From NCBI RefSeq assembly GCF_002814095.1, contig NZ_CP021913.1, positions 1,178,001 through 1,242,000 of the forward strand: a stretch of DNA of 64,000 nt. The letters run 5' to 3'. The notes beneath the pieces were generated by a model. The model did no database searches, had not been told where the DNA came from, and was given only the letters and a program-made list of their open reading frames with translations. Numbering within the stretch: the stretch's first letter is position 1; every line of letters starts with the position of its first letter. Source of the stretch: Sagittula sp. P11 (GTDB lineage Bacteria; Pseudomonadota; Alphaproteobacteria; Rhodobacterales; Rhodobacteraceae). The position numbers and the translations under genes were made by a program. This document shows positions 36,029 through 44,459 of this stretch, one piece after another.

Positions 36029-37731
36029 AGGACATGACCACCAGCGGACCGATGGTCGAGTTCCGCAAGGACCTCTTTGCCGACGAACGGGACGACAACC
36101 TGAACGAAGTGGGCAAGCCCACCCGGCGGCAGGACATCGTGGGCCACGTCACCGGGCGCTCGCCGTTCTTCGACGACCACCGCTTCGACGGGCTCCTGCA
36201 CATGCGCTGCGCCCGCTCGCCGCACCACCACGCCCGCATCCGGCGGATCGACACCTCGGCGGCCGAACGGATGCCCGGCGTCGTGCGCGTGCTGACAGGG
36301 CGCGACGTGCCGGTGAACCTCAACACCCTGCTGTCGCTCTTGGACTTCGGGCTGGACGACGAACCGATCCTCTCGGACAAGAAGGTCGCCTACATGGGTG
36401 AACCCGTGGCCGCCGTCATCGCCGCGACAGAGGCCGAGGCCCGCGCCGCCGCCGCCGCCATCCGCGTCGACTGGGAGGTCCTGCCCCACGTGCTCGACGT
36501 GGAAGAGGCGATCAAGCCCGGCGCGCCCGCCGTGCTCGACATCTATCCGGACAACAAGTTCGTCTACCACGGCAAGTACGACCACCAGAAGCTGCGCTAC
36601 GGCGACGTCGAAACCGCGTTGAGGCAGGCCGACCACGTCATCGAGGGGCGCTACCAGATGTCGCCGATCGAGCAGGCGCCGATCGAGACCTGCGGCGCCA
36701 TCGCCGCCCCCGAACAGAACGACCGCTACGTCTGCTACACCTCCACGCAGGCGCTGTTCTTCTCGCTGGGGACGGCGGCAAAGGTGCTGTCGATGCCCTC
36801 CTCGCGGCTGCATTTCATCGGCGGCACAGTGGGCGGCGGCTTCGGCGGCAAGGTGGATTCGATCCACGAACCGCTCGCCATCCTGGGCGCGATGATGACC
36901 GGGCGCCCGGTGAAATACGCCTGGGACCGCGCCGAAGAGATGCAGGTCGGCGCACCGCGCGGCGCCGAACGCTGGTACGTGACCGACGGCGTGATGAACG
37001 ACGGCCGCATCGTGGCGCGCAAGTTCACCGGCTATTTCGACGCGGGCGCCTACACCCGGCTCAGTTCCTACGCGATCATCAAGGGCGTCGGCCACCTGCC
37101 CGGCCCCTACACGATCCCCAACGTCTCGGCCAACGTGTACTGCGTGTATACCAACCGCACACCGGCCACCGCCATGCGGGGCTTCGGCATCACCGGCGTC
37201 GATTTCGCCATCGAGGCGCATATGGACAAGGTGGCGGAGGCCGTGGGCATGAACCCCGTCGAGCTGCGCATCCTCAACGCCTACCGCGACGGAGACATGA
37301 AGGCGCACAGGCGGCTGGCCAAGAACTGCGCGCTGATCGAATGCGCGCAGGTGGTGGCGGAGAAGGCGGGCATCAACCTGTCGCCAGCGCTGAAGGCCGC
37401 CTCCTCGCTGAAGGACGGCGGCGGCGCGCGGGCGGAACTGCCGCGCCACACCGTCACAGACGAGGACGGCCGCGTGCAGGGCTTCGCCGCCACCAGCTAT
37501 GCCCGCAAGGGGGGCGCGGACAGCGCGCCGCTCGCCCCGCCCACGCCCCGCGCGCCCGCCGCGCCGCCGCCCGCACGACCCTCGGCGCAGCAGCCGCAGA
37601 CCTCGTCCTACACCCCGCCGCAACCGCCCCCGCAGCCCGCCGCACCGGACCGGCCCGAAAGGCCCGCGCCCAAACCGTCCCGTTCGGGCGCGATGCGGTT
37701 CTCCTCCCTCTCTGGTTTCAGGAGGCGCTGA
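36025..37731 (+). CDS. Molybdenum hydroxylase large subunit, N-terminal half, with proline-rich tail
   Basis: 568 residues covering the N-terminal part of a normally single ~750-800-residue molybdopterin subunit: GRSPFFDDHRFDGLLHMRCARSPHHHARI, GGGFGGK (about residue 270), and TPATAMRGFGITGVDFAIEAHMD. The motif reads AMRGFG, not the AYRCSFR of form I CO dehydrogenase, so it is a different hydroxylase. After DMKAHRRLAKNCALIECAQVV the chain departs into an Ala/Pro-rich tail of about 65 residues ending SGFRRR. The remainder of the subunit is the next gene, with its own ribosome site. Substrate unknown; probably a heteroaromatic or aldehyde. Confidence 0.85.
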   Translation: MKDMTTSGPMVEFRKDLFADERDDNLNEVGKPTRRQDIVGHVTGRSPFFDDHRFDGLLHMRCARSPHHHARIRRIDTSAAERMPGVVRVLTGRDVPVNLNTLLSLLDFGLDDEPILSDKKVAYMGEPVAAVIAATEAEARAAAAAIRVDWEVLPHVLDVEEAIKPGAPAVLDIYPDNKFVYHGKYDHQKLRYGDVETALRQADHVIEGRYQMSPIEQAPIETCGAIAAPEQNDRYVCYTSTQALFFSLGTAAKVLSMPSSRLHFIGGTVGGGFGGKVDSIHEPLAILGAMMTGRPVKYAWDRAEEMQVGAPRGAERWYVTDGVMNDGRIVARKFTGYFDAGAYTRLSSYAIIKGVGHLPGPYTIPNVSANVYCVYTNRTPATAMRGFGITGVDFAIEAHMDKVAEAVGMNPVELRILNAYRDGDMKAHRRLAKNCALIECAQVVAEKAGINLSPALKAASSLKDGGGARAELPRHTVTDEDGRVQGFAATSYARKGGADSAPLAPPTPRAPAAPPPARPSAQQPQTSSYTPPQPPPQPAAPDRPERPAPKPSRSGAMRFSSLSGFRRR

Positions 37732-38753
37732 TGACCGTCCACCGCGGCCGCGGCTTCGCGGCGATCAACTATCCCATCGGCATGAACCTCGGCGGCGACC
37801 CGAGCCAGGCGCTGGTGCATTCCAACCCCGACGGCAAGTTCACCGTCGCCCTCTCGGCCATCGACCTCGGGCAGGGGATGAAATCCGTCACCCGCCAGAT
37901 CGCCGCCGAAACCCTCGGCGTCCCGGTCGAGGACGTCTATGTCGACACCGCCGACAGCGACACCGGCCCGCACGACATGGGCTCCTTTGCCTCGCGCGGG
38001 ACGCACCGCATGGGCAACGCCGTGATCCGCGCCTCCGAAGAGGCCCGGCAGGTCATGCTGGAGGCCGCCGCCGAAGAGCTGGAGGTCGACGCGGGCGACC
38101 TCGTGACCGATGGCAAGGGCAACATCCACGTGAAGGGCGCGCCCTCGCGGTCGATCACCACCATGGCCGCCAGCCAGGCGGCGCAGTTCAAGCAGGGCCG
38201 CACCATCGCCGGGCGCGGCATCTTCCTGATCCCGCTGTCCGAGGTCGATCCCGAAACCGGCGAGATGTCCCCGGTCACCACCTTTGCCCATGCCGCCATG
38301 CTGGTCACGGTGGAGGTCGACGACGAAACCGGAGAGGTCACCGTCACCGACATGCAGTCCGCCTACGAGGTGGGACGCGCGCTCAACCCCAAGCTGGTGG
38401 AACAGCAACTGCGCGGCGGCGCGTGGATGGGGATGAGCCACGCCGCATGGGAGACGACCGAACCCTACTACCCCACCCGCGACAACCGGCCCGAGGACTT
38501 CAACACATACCTCATGCCGGGACCGGGCGATCTGGCGCCGCATCACATCTCGATCCTCGAACGGCCGGCCGAGGACGGCCCCTACGGCGGCAAGGGCCCG
38601 GGCGAGATGTGCGCCAACCCGGTGCTGCCGGCGGTGGTCAACGCGGTCTACGACGCGGTGGGCGTGCGCATCGACGACCTGCCCGTGACCCCGGAAAAGG
38701 TGCTGCGCGGCATCCGCGCGCTTGGCGGCGCGAAACCCCGGCAGGCGCTCTGA
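37731..38753 (+). CDS. Molybdenum hydroxylase large subunit, C-terminal half
   Basis: 340 residues holding the second half of the molybdopterin subunit: GRGFAAINYPIGMNLGGDPSQALVHSNPDGKFTVALSAIDLGQG (cofactor-binding QG region), SRGTHRMGNAV and the active-site loop KGPGEMC with the catalytic base Glu292. The split is clean: TGATG overlap, and GGAGG (37721-37725) placed correctly before the ATG. Both halves keep all expected motifs, so they are likely to assemble as one functional subunit rather than be a degraded gene. Confidence 0.87.
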   Translation: MTVHRGRGFAAINYPIGMNLGGDPSQALVHSNPDGKFTVALSAIDLGQGMKSVTRQIAAETLGVPVEDVYVDTADSDTGPHDMGSFASRGTHRMGNAVIRASEEARQVMLEAAAEELEVDAGDLVTDGKGNIHVKGAPSRSITTMAASQAAQFKQGRTIAGRGIFLIPLSEVDPETGEMSPVTTFAHAAMLVTVEVDDETGEVTVTDMQSAYEVGRALNPKLVEQQLRGGAWMGMSHAAWETTEPYYPTRDNRPEDFNTYLMPGPGDLAPHHISILERPAEDGPYGGKGPGEMCANPVLPAVVNAVYDAVGVRIDDLPVTPEKVLRGIRALGGAKPRQAL

Positions 38754-39634
38754 TGGTGGTGCGGCGCGCGATACAGGGCATCGACGGTCCCGAACCGCTG
38801 ACGCAATTGCTGGGCGACGCCCAGTACATTGCCGACGCCGGGCTCGCCACCGCCGCCTACCTGTCGCTCGCCCTCGGCAAGCCGCTGCTGCTGGAAGGCG
38901 CCCCCGGCGTCGGCAAGACGGAGGCGGCCAAGGCGCTGGCCTCCGTGCTCGGGCGCGAACTGGTGCGCCTGCAATGCTACGAGGGCATCGACGCCGCCGC
39001 CTCCATGTACGAATGGAACTTCCCCCGGCAGATGCTGGCGATCCGGCAGGCGGGCGACGAGTACGTCAACCTCTACGACGACCGCTTCCTGATCGCGCGG
39101 CCGATCCTGCAGGCGCTGGAGGCGCCGCGTGACCGCGTCCTCCTGATCGACGAGATCGACCGCGCCGACCACGAGTTCGAGGCCTTCCTGCTGGAATTCC
39201 TGTCCGACTTCACCCTGTCGATCCCCGAACGCGGCACCGTCCGGGCAGAGGAGCCGCCGGTTGTGATCCTCACCTCCAACCGCACCCGTGAACTGCACGA
39301 GGCGCTCCGGCGGCGCTGCATCTACCACTGGATCGGCTATCCCTCGCCCGAGCTCGAGCAGCGCATCGTCATGATGCGCGCCTCCACCGTGGCGGAGGAC
39401 ACCGCGCGCCGCGTCGTGGCCGCCGTCAATGCGCTCCGGGCGGAACCGCTGGCCAAGCCGCCGGGCGTGGCGGAAACCGTGGAATGGGCCGAGGCCGCGA
39501 CGCTTCTGAACCGGGGCGGCGGACCATGGCCCCGCGCCTTCGCCCGCGCCATCGGGGTGGTGCTGAAGGATCAGGACGACCTCGACTACATCGCGCCCCG
39601 CATCGACGCCATCCTGTCGGAGAGCGCCGCATGA
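38753..39634 (+). CDS. MoxR-family AAA+ ATPase (CoxD-like)
   Basis: 293-residue AAA+ chaperone. Walker A GAPGVGKT (residues 49-56), Walker B VLLIDEIDRAD, sensor LTSNRTRELHEALRRRC (LTSN, CIYHWIGYP). CoxD of Oligotropha converts apo-CO dehydrogenase to active enzyme by inserting sulfur and copper; MoxR ATPases generally act with VWA proteins, as encoded by the next gene. It thus probably matures the split hydroxylase above. Overlaps both neighbours by one and four bases. Confidence 0.9.
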   Translation: MVVRRAIQGIDGPEPLTQLLGDAQYIADAGLATAAYLSLALGKPLLLEGAPGVGKTEAAKALASVLGRELVRLQCYEGIDAAASMYEWNFPRQMLAIRQAGDEYVNLYDDRFLIARPILQALEAPRDRVLLIDEIDRADHEFEAFLLEFLSDFTLSIPERGTVRAEEPPVVILTSNRTRELHEALRRRCIYHWIGYPSPELEQRIVMMRASTVAEDTARRVVAAVNALRAEPLAKPPGVAETVEWAEAATLLNRGGGPWPRAFARAIGVVLKDQDDLDYIAPRIDAILSESAA

Positions 39635-40728
39635 CCCCGCGCGCGCTCGCCCCCTTCCTCGCCTTCCCGCAGGCGCTCCGGGCCGCCGGTTTCCCGGCCA
39701 CGCCCGACCGGACAGAGACCTTCATCACCGCCGTGGGCCTCCTTGGTCCGCGCGACATGGCCGCCATCCGCCGCGCCGCCCACGCGGTCTACGGGCCGGG
39801 GCCGGACCGGCAACTGATGTTCGACACCGTCTTCGACCACGTCTTCCTCGGCCGCAGCCTCGCCGCGCCCGCCCCGGGCGACCCCGAAGACCTGCCGCGC
39901 AGCTACGACGCCGGCGACTTCGAGGAACTGCCCGTCCCCGACGAAGAGGACCCCTCCGGCGGAGAGGCCACCGCGGCGGAGCGGCTCTTTGCCCGCGAAC
40001 TGGCCGCCGGGGACGAGGACGCCCTGCTGCGCGCCTTCGCCCGCGCGCTGCCGAACCGCCTGCCCCATCGCCGCGCCCGGCGCATGAGCAAGGGCAAGGG
40101 CCGCCACCCCGACCCGCGCCGCGCCTTCCGGCAGATGATGCGCCGCGACGGCGAGATCACCCGCCTGCCGACCCGCCGCCGCATCACCCGCCAGCGCCGC
40201 GTCCTGCTGCTGGTCGATGTCTCCGGCAGCATGAAGTCCAGCACCGAAGGCGCCCTGCGGCTGGCCCACGCGCTGCAACAGGGCGGCGAACGGGTGGAAT
40301 GCTTCACCCTCGGCACAAGGCTGACCCGCGTGACCCGCGCGCTCCGCCACCGCAACCGCGAACAGGCGCTGACGCTGGCCTCCGGCCTCGTGGCGGACTG
40401 GGACGGCGGCACCCGGCTGGGCGAGGCGCTGCAGGTCTTCCTGTCGATCCCGCGCTTTGCCGCCCATGCCCGCGGCGCGCTGGTCATCCTGCTCTCGGAC
40501 GGGCTGGAACGCGGGGGGCCGGAGGCGCTGACCGGCGCCATGGAACGGCTGAGCGCGTTGGCGTGGTCGGTGCTCTGGCTCTCTCCGCTGGCCGCCGACC
40601 CCGCCTACCGGCCGCAGACGGAGGCGATGCGCGCCATCCATCCCCTGCTCGACCGGCTGGGCGCAGGCGACACACCCGCATCCATCGCCGCCGAGATCCT
40701 CGACTTCCGGAAAGGAGCGCGCGCATGA
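39631..40728 (+). CDS. VWA-domain protein (CoxE-like)
   Basis: 365 residues. N-terminal helical part (FPQALRAAGFPATPDRTETFITAVGLL, LFDTVFDHVF-like) as in CoxE/PF05762 proteins, then a VWA domain with MIDAS site LLLVDVSGSMKSS (D196) and LILLSDGLERG. Partner of the MoxR ATPase in maturation of the molybdenum enzyme. Cytoplasmic, no signal peptide. Translation coupled to both neighbours (ATGA overlaps). Confidence 0.88.
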   Translation: MTPRALAPFLAFPQALRAAGFPATPDRTETFITAVGLLGPRDMAAIRRAAHAVYGPGPDRQLMFDTVFDHVFLGRSLAAPAPGDPEDLPRSYDAGDFEELPVPDEEDPSGGEATAAERLFARELAAGDEDALLRAFARALPNRLPHRRARRMSKGKGRHPDPRRAFRQMMRRDGEITRLPTRRRITRQRRVLLLVDVSGSMKSSTEGALRLAHALQQGGERVECFTLGTRLTRVTRALRHRNREQALTLASGLVADWDGGTRLGEALQVFLSIPRFAAHARGALVILLSDGLERGGPEALTGAMERLSALAWSVLWLSPLAADPAYRPQTEAMRAIHPLLDRLGAGDTPASIAAEILDFRKGARA

Positions 40729-41609
40729 CCATCGTCGATGCACATTTCCACGTCTGGCGGCAGGACGACCTGCCTTGGCTCAAGGGCCCCATGCAGCCGC
40801 GCATCTTCGGCCCCTACGAACCGATCCGCCGCGACTACCCGATGAGCGAATACCTCGACGACATCGCGGGCACCGGCGTCACCAGATCCGTCTACGTGCA
40901 GGCCAACTGGCCCACCGACCGGGCCGAGGACGAGGCCGCCTGGATCGAGAGCCTGATCGCCGAAACCGGCTGGCCCCACGGCCTCGTCGCCTATGCCGAC
41001 ATGGGCGCGGAGGACGTGCGCCCCGCCCTCGACCGGCTGGCCCGCTTCCCGCACCTGCGCGGCATCCGCCAGCAGTTCCACTGGCACCAGAACCCCACCT
41101 ACCGCTTCGCGCCCCACGCCGACCTCTGCCGCGATGCGACCGTGCAGAAGAACGTCGCGCGGCTGGCGGACTACGGCCTCGTCTTCGACCTGCAGGTCTT
41201 CGACGACCAGATGGACGGCGCCTGCGCGCTTGCCCGCGCCTGCCCGGACGTGACCTTCGTGCTGCAGCACGCGGGCATGCTGGAAGACACCTCCGACGCG
41301 GGCCGCGCCAAGTGGCGCACCGCGATGGAGGGGCTGGCCGGGTGTCCCAACGTGGTCTCCAAGCTCTCGGGCTTCGGCACCTTCCAGCACCGGCTCGACC
41401 CCGACCTCATCGCCTGGCTGACCACCGAAACCGTGGGGATGTTCGGCGCCGACCGCTGCCTCTGGGGATCGAACTTCCCCATCGAGAAGCTCTGGACCGA
41501 CTACACCGCCCTGATCGAGGCGCACCGCCGCGCCGCGGGCGGGCTCAGCGCCGCCGAACAGCAGGCGATTTTCCATGACACGGCCACCCGGGTCTACCGG
41601 CTGGCGTGA
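40725..41609 (+). CDS. Amidohydrolase family 2 protein
   Basis: 294-residue TIM-barrel metal hydrolase. N-terminal VDAHFHVW (D5, H7, H9) binds metal; further expected ligands are FVLQHAGML (His) and LWGSNFPIEK (Asp position is N in GSNFP, as in many lactone hydrolases of the family). Closest general type: COG3618-like lactonases/4-sulfomuconolactone hydrolases and dicarboxylate lactonases. Within the operon it could open a lactone or amide formed after hydroxylation. Overlaps coxE-like gene by four bases. Confidence 0.85.
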   Translation: MTIVDAHFHVWRQDDLPWLKGPMQPRIFGPYEPIRRDYPMSEYLDDIAGTGVTRSVYVQANWPTDRAEDEAAWIESLIAETGWPHGLVAYADMGAEDVRPALDRLARFPHLRGIRQQFHWHQNPTYRFAPHADLCRDATVQKNVARLADYGLVFDLQVFDDQMDGACALARACPDVTFVLQHAGMLEDTSDAGRAKWRTAMEGLAGCPNVVSKLSGFGTFQHRLDPDLIAWLTTETVGMFGADRCLWGSNFPIEKLWTDYTALIEAHRRAAGGLSAAEQQAIFHDTATRVYRLA

Positions 41610-41637
41610 CGCAAGCGACGATAAACGGGAGGACACG

Positions 41638-42489
41638 ATGGGGCTGGAAATCAAGATACTCGACTACGGGGACATCGAACTGGAATCGAGCTTCCTCGTG
41701 CTCGGCCGCGACTGCGGGCGCGTAAGGCGGGTGCCGGTCTACGGCTTCCTGATCCTCGGCGGGATGTACCCGATCGTGGTGGACACCGGCTACCGCGACA
41801 ACGCGATCATGGAAACGCTGGGCATGCGCGGCCTCCAGTTCCACGAGAACATGATCGAGCGGCAGCTGGCCAACCACGGGGTCAAACCCGGCGACGTGCG
41901 CTACGTGCTGCACACCCATCTGCACATCGACCACGCGGGCAAGGACGACCACTTCCCGATGAACACCACCGTGGTCATCAACCGGCGCGAACTGGAATAC
42001 TCCGTCTCCGGCCTGATGCACCCGCAATACCCCAAGCCCGACATCATCCACCTCGTCGAACGGCTGCACCACCCGGGCGCGCTGAGGCTCGAGGATCTCG
42101 ACATCTCCGGCCCGGTCGAACTGATCCCCGGCGTCTTCGTCGAGGCGGCGGGCGCCCATACCGAAGGGTCGATGAACGTGCATGTCGACACCGACGAGGG
42201 CCGCGCCACGATCTGCGGCGACGTGATCTACGACTTCAACGACCAGATCATCCAGCCCATGCGCACCTTCGGCCCCGAGGAATACCAGGTCACCGGCAAC
42301 CACGGGAACACCAAGCGGCAGGAAAAGGGCGCGATCCGCAAGCTGATGTATTCCGGCGCGAAGTTCCTCCTGCCGATCCACGACAAACCGGCCAAGGTCG
42401 AACACGGGCGGGTCGTCGGGCGGATGGACATGTCGGTGCCCGGCCCCGTCAGCCAGACCGTGCCGCGCCGCGACTGGTTCCCCGCCTGA
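41638..42489 (+). CDS. Metallo-beta-lactamase-fold hydrolase, N-acyl homoserine lactonase family
   Basis: 283 residues. Zinc motif HTHLHIDHAG (H92-H99), further His in AAGAHTEGSMNVHV and D in ICGDVIYDF, and a final His in LPIHDKP: the AttM/AiiA-type lactonase set. Given the operon, a substrate-specific lactonase is as likely as a quorum-quenching enzyme. The start is set at 41638 by GGGAGG eight to ten bases upstream; a frame from 41575 would overlap the previous gene. Confidence 0.85.
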   Translation: MGLEIKILDYGDIELESSFLVLGRDCGRVRRVPVYGFLILGGMYPIVVDTGYRDNAIMETLGMRGLQFHENMIERQLANHGVKPGDVRYVLHTHLHIDHAGKDDHFPMNTTVVINRRELEYSVSGLMHPQYPKPDIIHLVERLHHPGALRLEDLDISGPVELIPGVFVEAAGAHTEGSMNVHVDTDEGRATICGDVIYDFNDQIIQPMRTFGPEEYQVTGNHGNTKRQEKGAIRKLMYSGAKFLLPIHDKPAKVEHGRVVGRMDMSVPGPVSQTVPRRDWFPA

Positions 42490-42510
42490 TCCCGGCCAGA
42501 GGAGGACACC

Positions 42511-44073
42511 ATGGCCCACGAAGCGCTCGACCCCGCCTTCCGCAAGCTGATCGACGAACACGCGCCGGTCCGGCAGCCCGGCTCGGGCTTCATCTTCACC
42601 GAAGGGCCGATCTGGCACCCGGTGGACCACTACCTGCTGTTCTCCGACATGCCGGGCGACGTGCGCCGCCGCATGGACCGCGCCGGCGTGCGCGAGGTCA
42701 TGACCCCCTCCAACAAGGGCAACGGCATGACCTACGACGCGGACCTCAACCTGCTGGTCTGCGAACACAGCACTTCTTCCGTCGCGCGCTTCCGGCCCGA
42801 CGGCACGCGCGAGGTGCTCGCCTCCCACTTCGAGGGACGGGAGCTGAATTCCCCCAACGACATCGTGGTGAAGTCCGACGGCTCCGTCTGGTTCACCGAT
42901 CCGTGGTACGGCCGGATGCCCGGCTTCGGGGTGGAGCGTCCGCGCGATCTGGGCTGGCAGGGGGTCTTCCGCCTGCCGCCGAACCACCGCCCCGGCGACG
43001 ATCCGCAGCTCGTGGTGGACCGCTACCTCTTCACCATGCCCAACGGGCTCTGCTTCTCGCCCGACGAGACGCGGCTTTACATCAACGACACCGAACAGGC
43101 GAACATCCGGGTCTACGACGTGGGACCGGGCGGCACGCTGACCAACGGCCGCGTCTTCGCCAGCGGCATCCGCGACAGCCTGAAGGAAGGCGTACCGGAC
43201 GGCATGAAGTGCGACGCCTCCGGCAACGTCTGGGTGACGGCGCCCGGCGGGCTCTGGGTCTATGAGCCGGGCGGCAAGCTGATCGGCAAGGTCGCCATCC
43301 CCGAGAAACCCGCCAACCTGCACTGGGGCGGAGAGGACTGGCGCACGCTCTACGTCGCCGCCTCCACCAGCGTCTATGCCATCCCGGTCAAGGTCGGCCC
43401 GCGCAACGAACCCTTCATGCGGGCGCGGGGATCGTCCCGCCCCCAGGCCGCGCCCCAGGGGGACGACGCGCTCCGCCTCGACGCCTCGCGCTGCGCGCTG
43501 ATCATCCAGGACATGCAGAACGACGTGGTGATCGAGGGTGGCGCCTTCGCCGCCTCCGGCAGCCCGCAGCACTGCCGCGACCAGAACGCCATCGCCAATA
43601 TCGCCCGCCTCGCCGCGCGCTGCCGCGAGCTGGGCGTGCCGGTGATCCACGTGCATTTCCTCGTCCACCCCGGCGCGCCCGGCTTCACCCTGAACGCGCC
43701 GCTCTTCGAGGGGCTGCTGGACGAATCCGCCATGGTCCGGGGCACATGGGGCGCGCGCGCCGTGGACGGTCTGGAACCCCAGCCCGGCGATCATGTGGTG
43801 GAGAAGATGCGCATGAGCGCGTGGGAGGGCACCTCGCTCGAAACCGTGCTCAAGGCCGAGGGCCGCGACATCCTGATCGAAACCGGCGCCTGGACCAACA
43901 TGTCGATCGAGCACACCGCCCGCACCGGCGCCGACAAGGGCTATGTCATGGTGATCCCTGAGGACGGCTGTTCCACCATGAACGCCGACTGGCACCGCGC
44001 CAGCATCGACTACGCGATGCAGAACGTGGCGCTTGTGACGAAGGTCGACGAGGTCATCGGCGCGCTGGCCTGA
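42511..44073 (+). CDS. SMP-30/gluconolactonase fused to an isochorismatase-like hydrolase
   Basis: 520 residues in two domains. Residues 1 to about 305: six-bladed beta-propeller of the SMP-30/gluconolactonase family (FTEGPIWHP with metal Glu31, NSPNDIVVKSDGSVWFTDP, PNGLCFSPDETRLYINDT, VPDGMKCDASGNVWVTAPGG). Residues about 322-520: isochorismatase-like cysteine-hydrolase fold with D334 (IIQDMQND) and K432 (VEKMRMSAW); the position of the catalytic cysteine (TNxCVxxTAR) reads TNMSIEHTAR, so Ser465 replaces it. Last gene of the operon. The fusion could open a lactone and then cleave an amide or vinyl ether of the product. Confidence 0.87.
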   Translation: MAHEALDPAFRKLIDEHAPVRQPGSGFIFTEGPIWHPVDHYLLFSDMPGDVRRRMDRAGVREVMTPSNKGNGMTYDADLNLLVCEHSTSSVARFRPDGTREVLASHFEGRELNSPNDIVVKSDGSVWFTDPWYGRMPGFGVERPRDLGWQGVFRLPPNHRPGDDPQLVVDRYLFTMPNGLCFSPDETRLYINDTEQANIRVYDVGPGGTLTNGRVFASGIRDSLKEGVPDGMKCDASGNVWVTAPGGLWVYEPGGKLIGKVAIPEKPANLHWGGEDWRTLYVAASTSVYAIPVKVGPRNEPFMRARGSSRPQAAPQGDDALRLDASRCALIIQDMQNDVVIEGGAFAASGSPQHCRDQNAIANIARLAARCRELGVPVIHVHFLVHPGAPGFTLNAPLFEGLLDESAMVRGTWGARAVDGLEPQPGDHVVEKMRMSAWEGTSLETVLKAEGRDILIETGAWTNMSIEHTARTGADKGYVMVIPEDGCSTMNADWHRASIDYAMQNVALVTKVDEVIGALA

Positions 44074-44459
44074 CGGTCCGGGGCCGGCGGTCCGCATCGC
44101 CACCCCGGCCCCGCGCACCGCCGGACCGGTCGGGCGCCCCGATCCGCATGGCCCGCCCGAGGCGGACGATCCGCCCACATCCCTGCGGTCACAGCCCCAT
44201 GCGCCACCGGCCCGGCCCGCGGCCCTCTTCCGCATGCGCCGCCCGAGGCAACCGACCCGCCCGCCGGAACCACTCACACCCGTTCTGCCGAACAAACCCA
44301 AGCAACAGCCACACCGCCCTACCGCCGCTCCGAAAGCCCGCGTCCCCGCCCACGCGACGCCCCGTAGGGTGCAGATTCTGCACCCCCCGATGGGTGACCA
44401 CTGGCCACTGCCCCGCCACTCCGCTAAACCCGCGCTGACGTTCGCGAAGGAAGACGCAT
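44074..44459. other. Intergenic stretch before metG
   Basis: About 390 bases, C-rich, with no convincing gene. It holds the end of the large operon, where no clear intrinsic terminator is seen, a GTAG-headed hairpin at 44364-44384, and the metG leader with GAAGGAAG ahead of the ATG. Confidence 0.6.
44364..44384 (+). repeat. REP-like GTAG hairpin upstream of metG
   Basis: GTAG (44364-44367) directly followed by GGTGCAG-ATT-CTGCACC, a perfect seven-base-pair hairpin. It has the same GTAG-plus-hairpin design as the two copies at the RAYT gene, with a different stem sequence. Confidence 0.55.

Noticed and set aside
37500-37735. Frameshift or pseudogene in the large molybdenum subunit
   Set aside because: The downstream half has its own ribosome site and coupled start, and both halves retain all catalytic motifs; a stable split is more likely.
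34752-38753. Form I carbon monoxide dehydrogenase (coxMSL)
   Set aside because: Gene order and CoxD/CoxE neighbours fit, but the active-site motif is AMRGFG instead of AYRCSFR and the large subunit is split.
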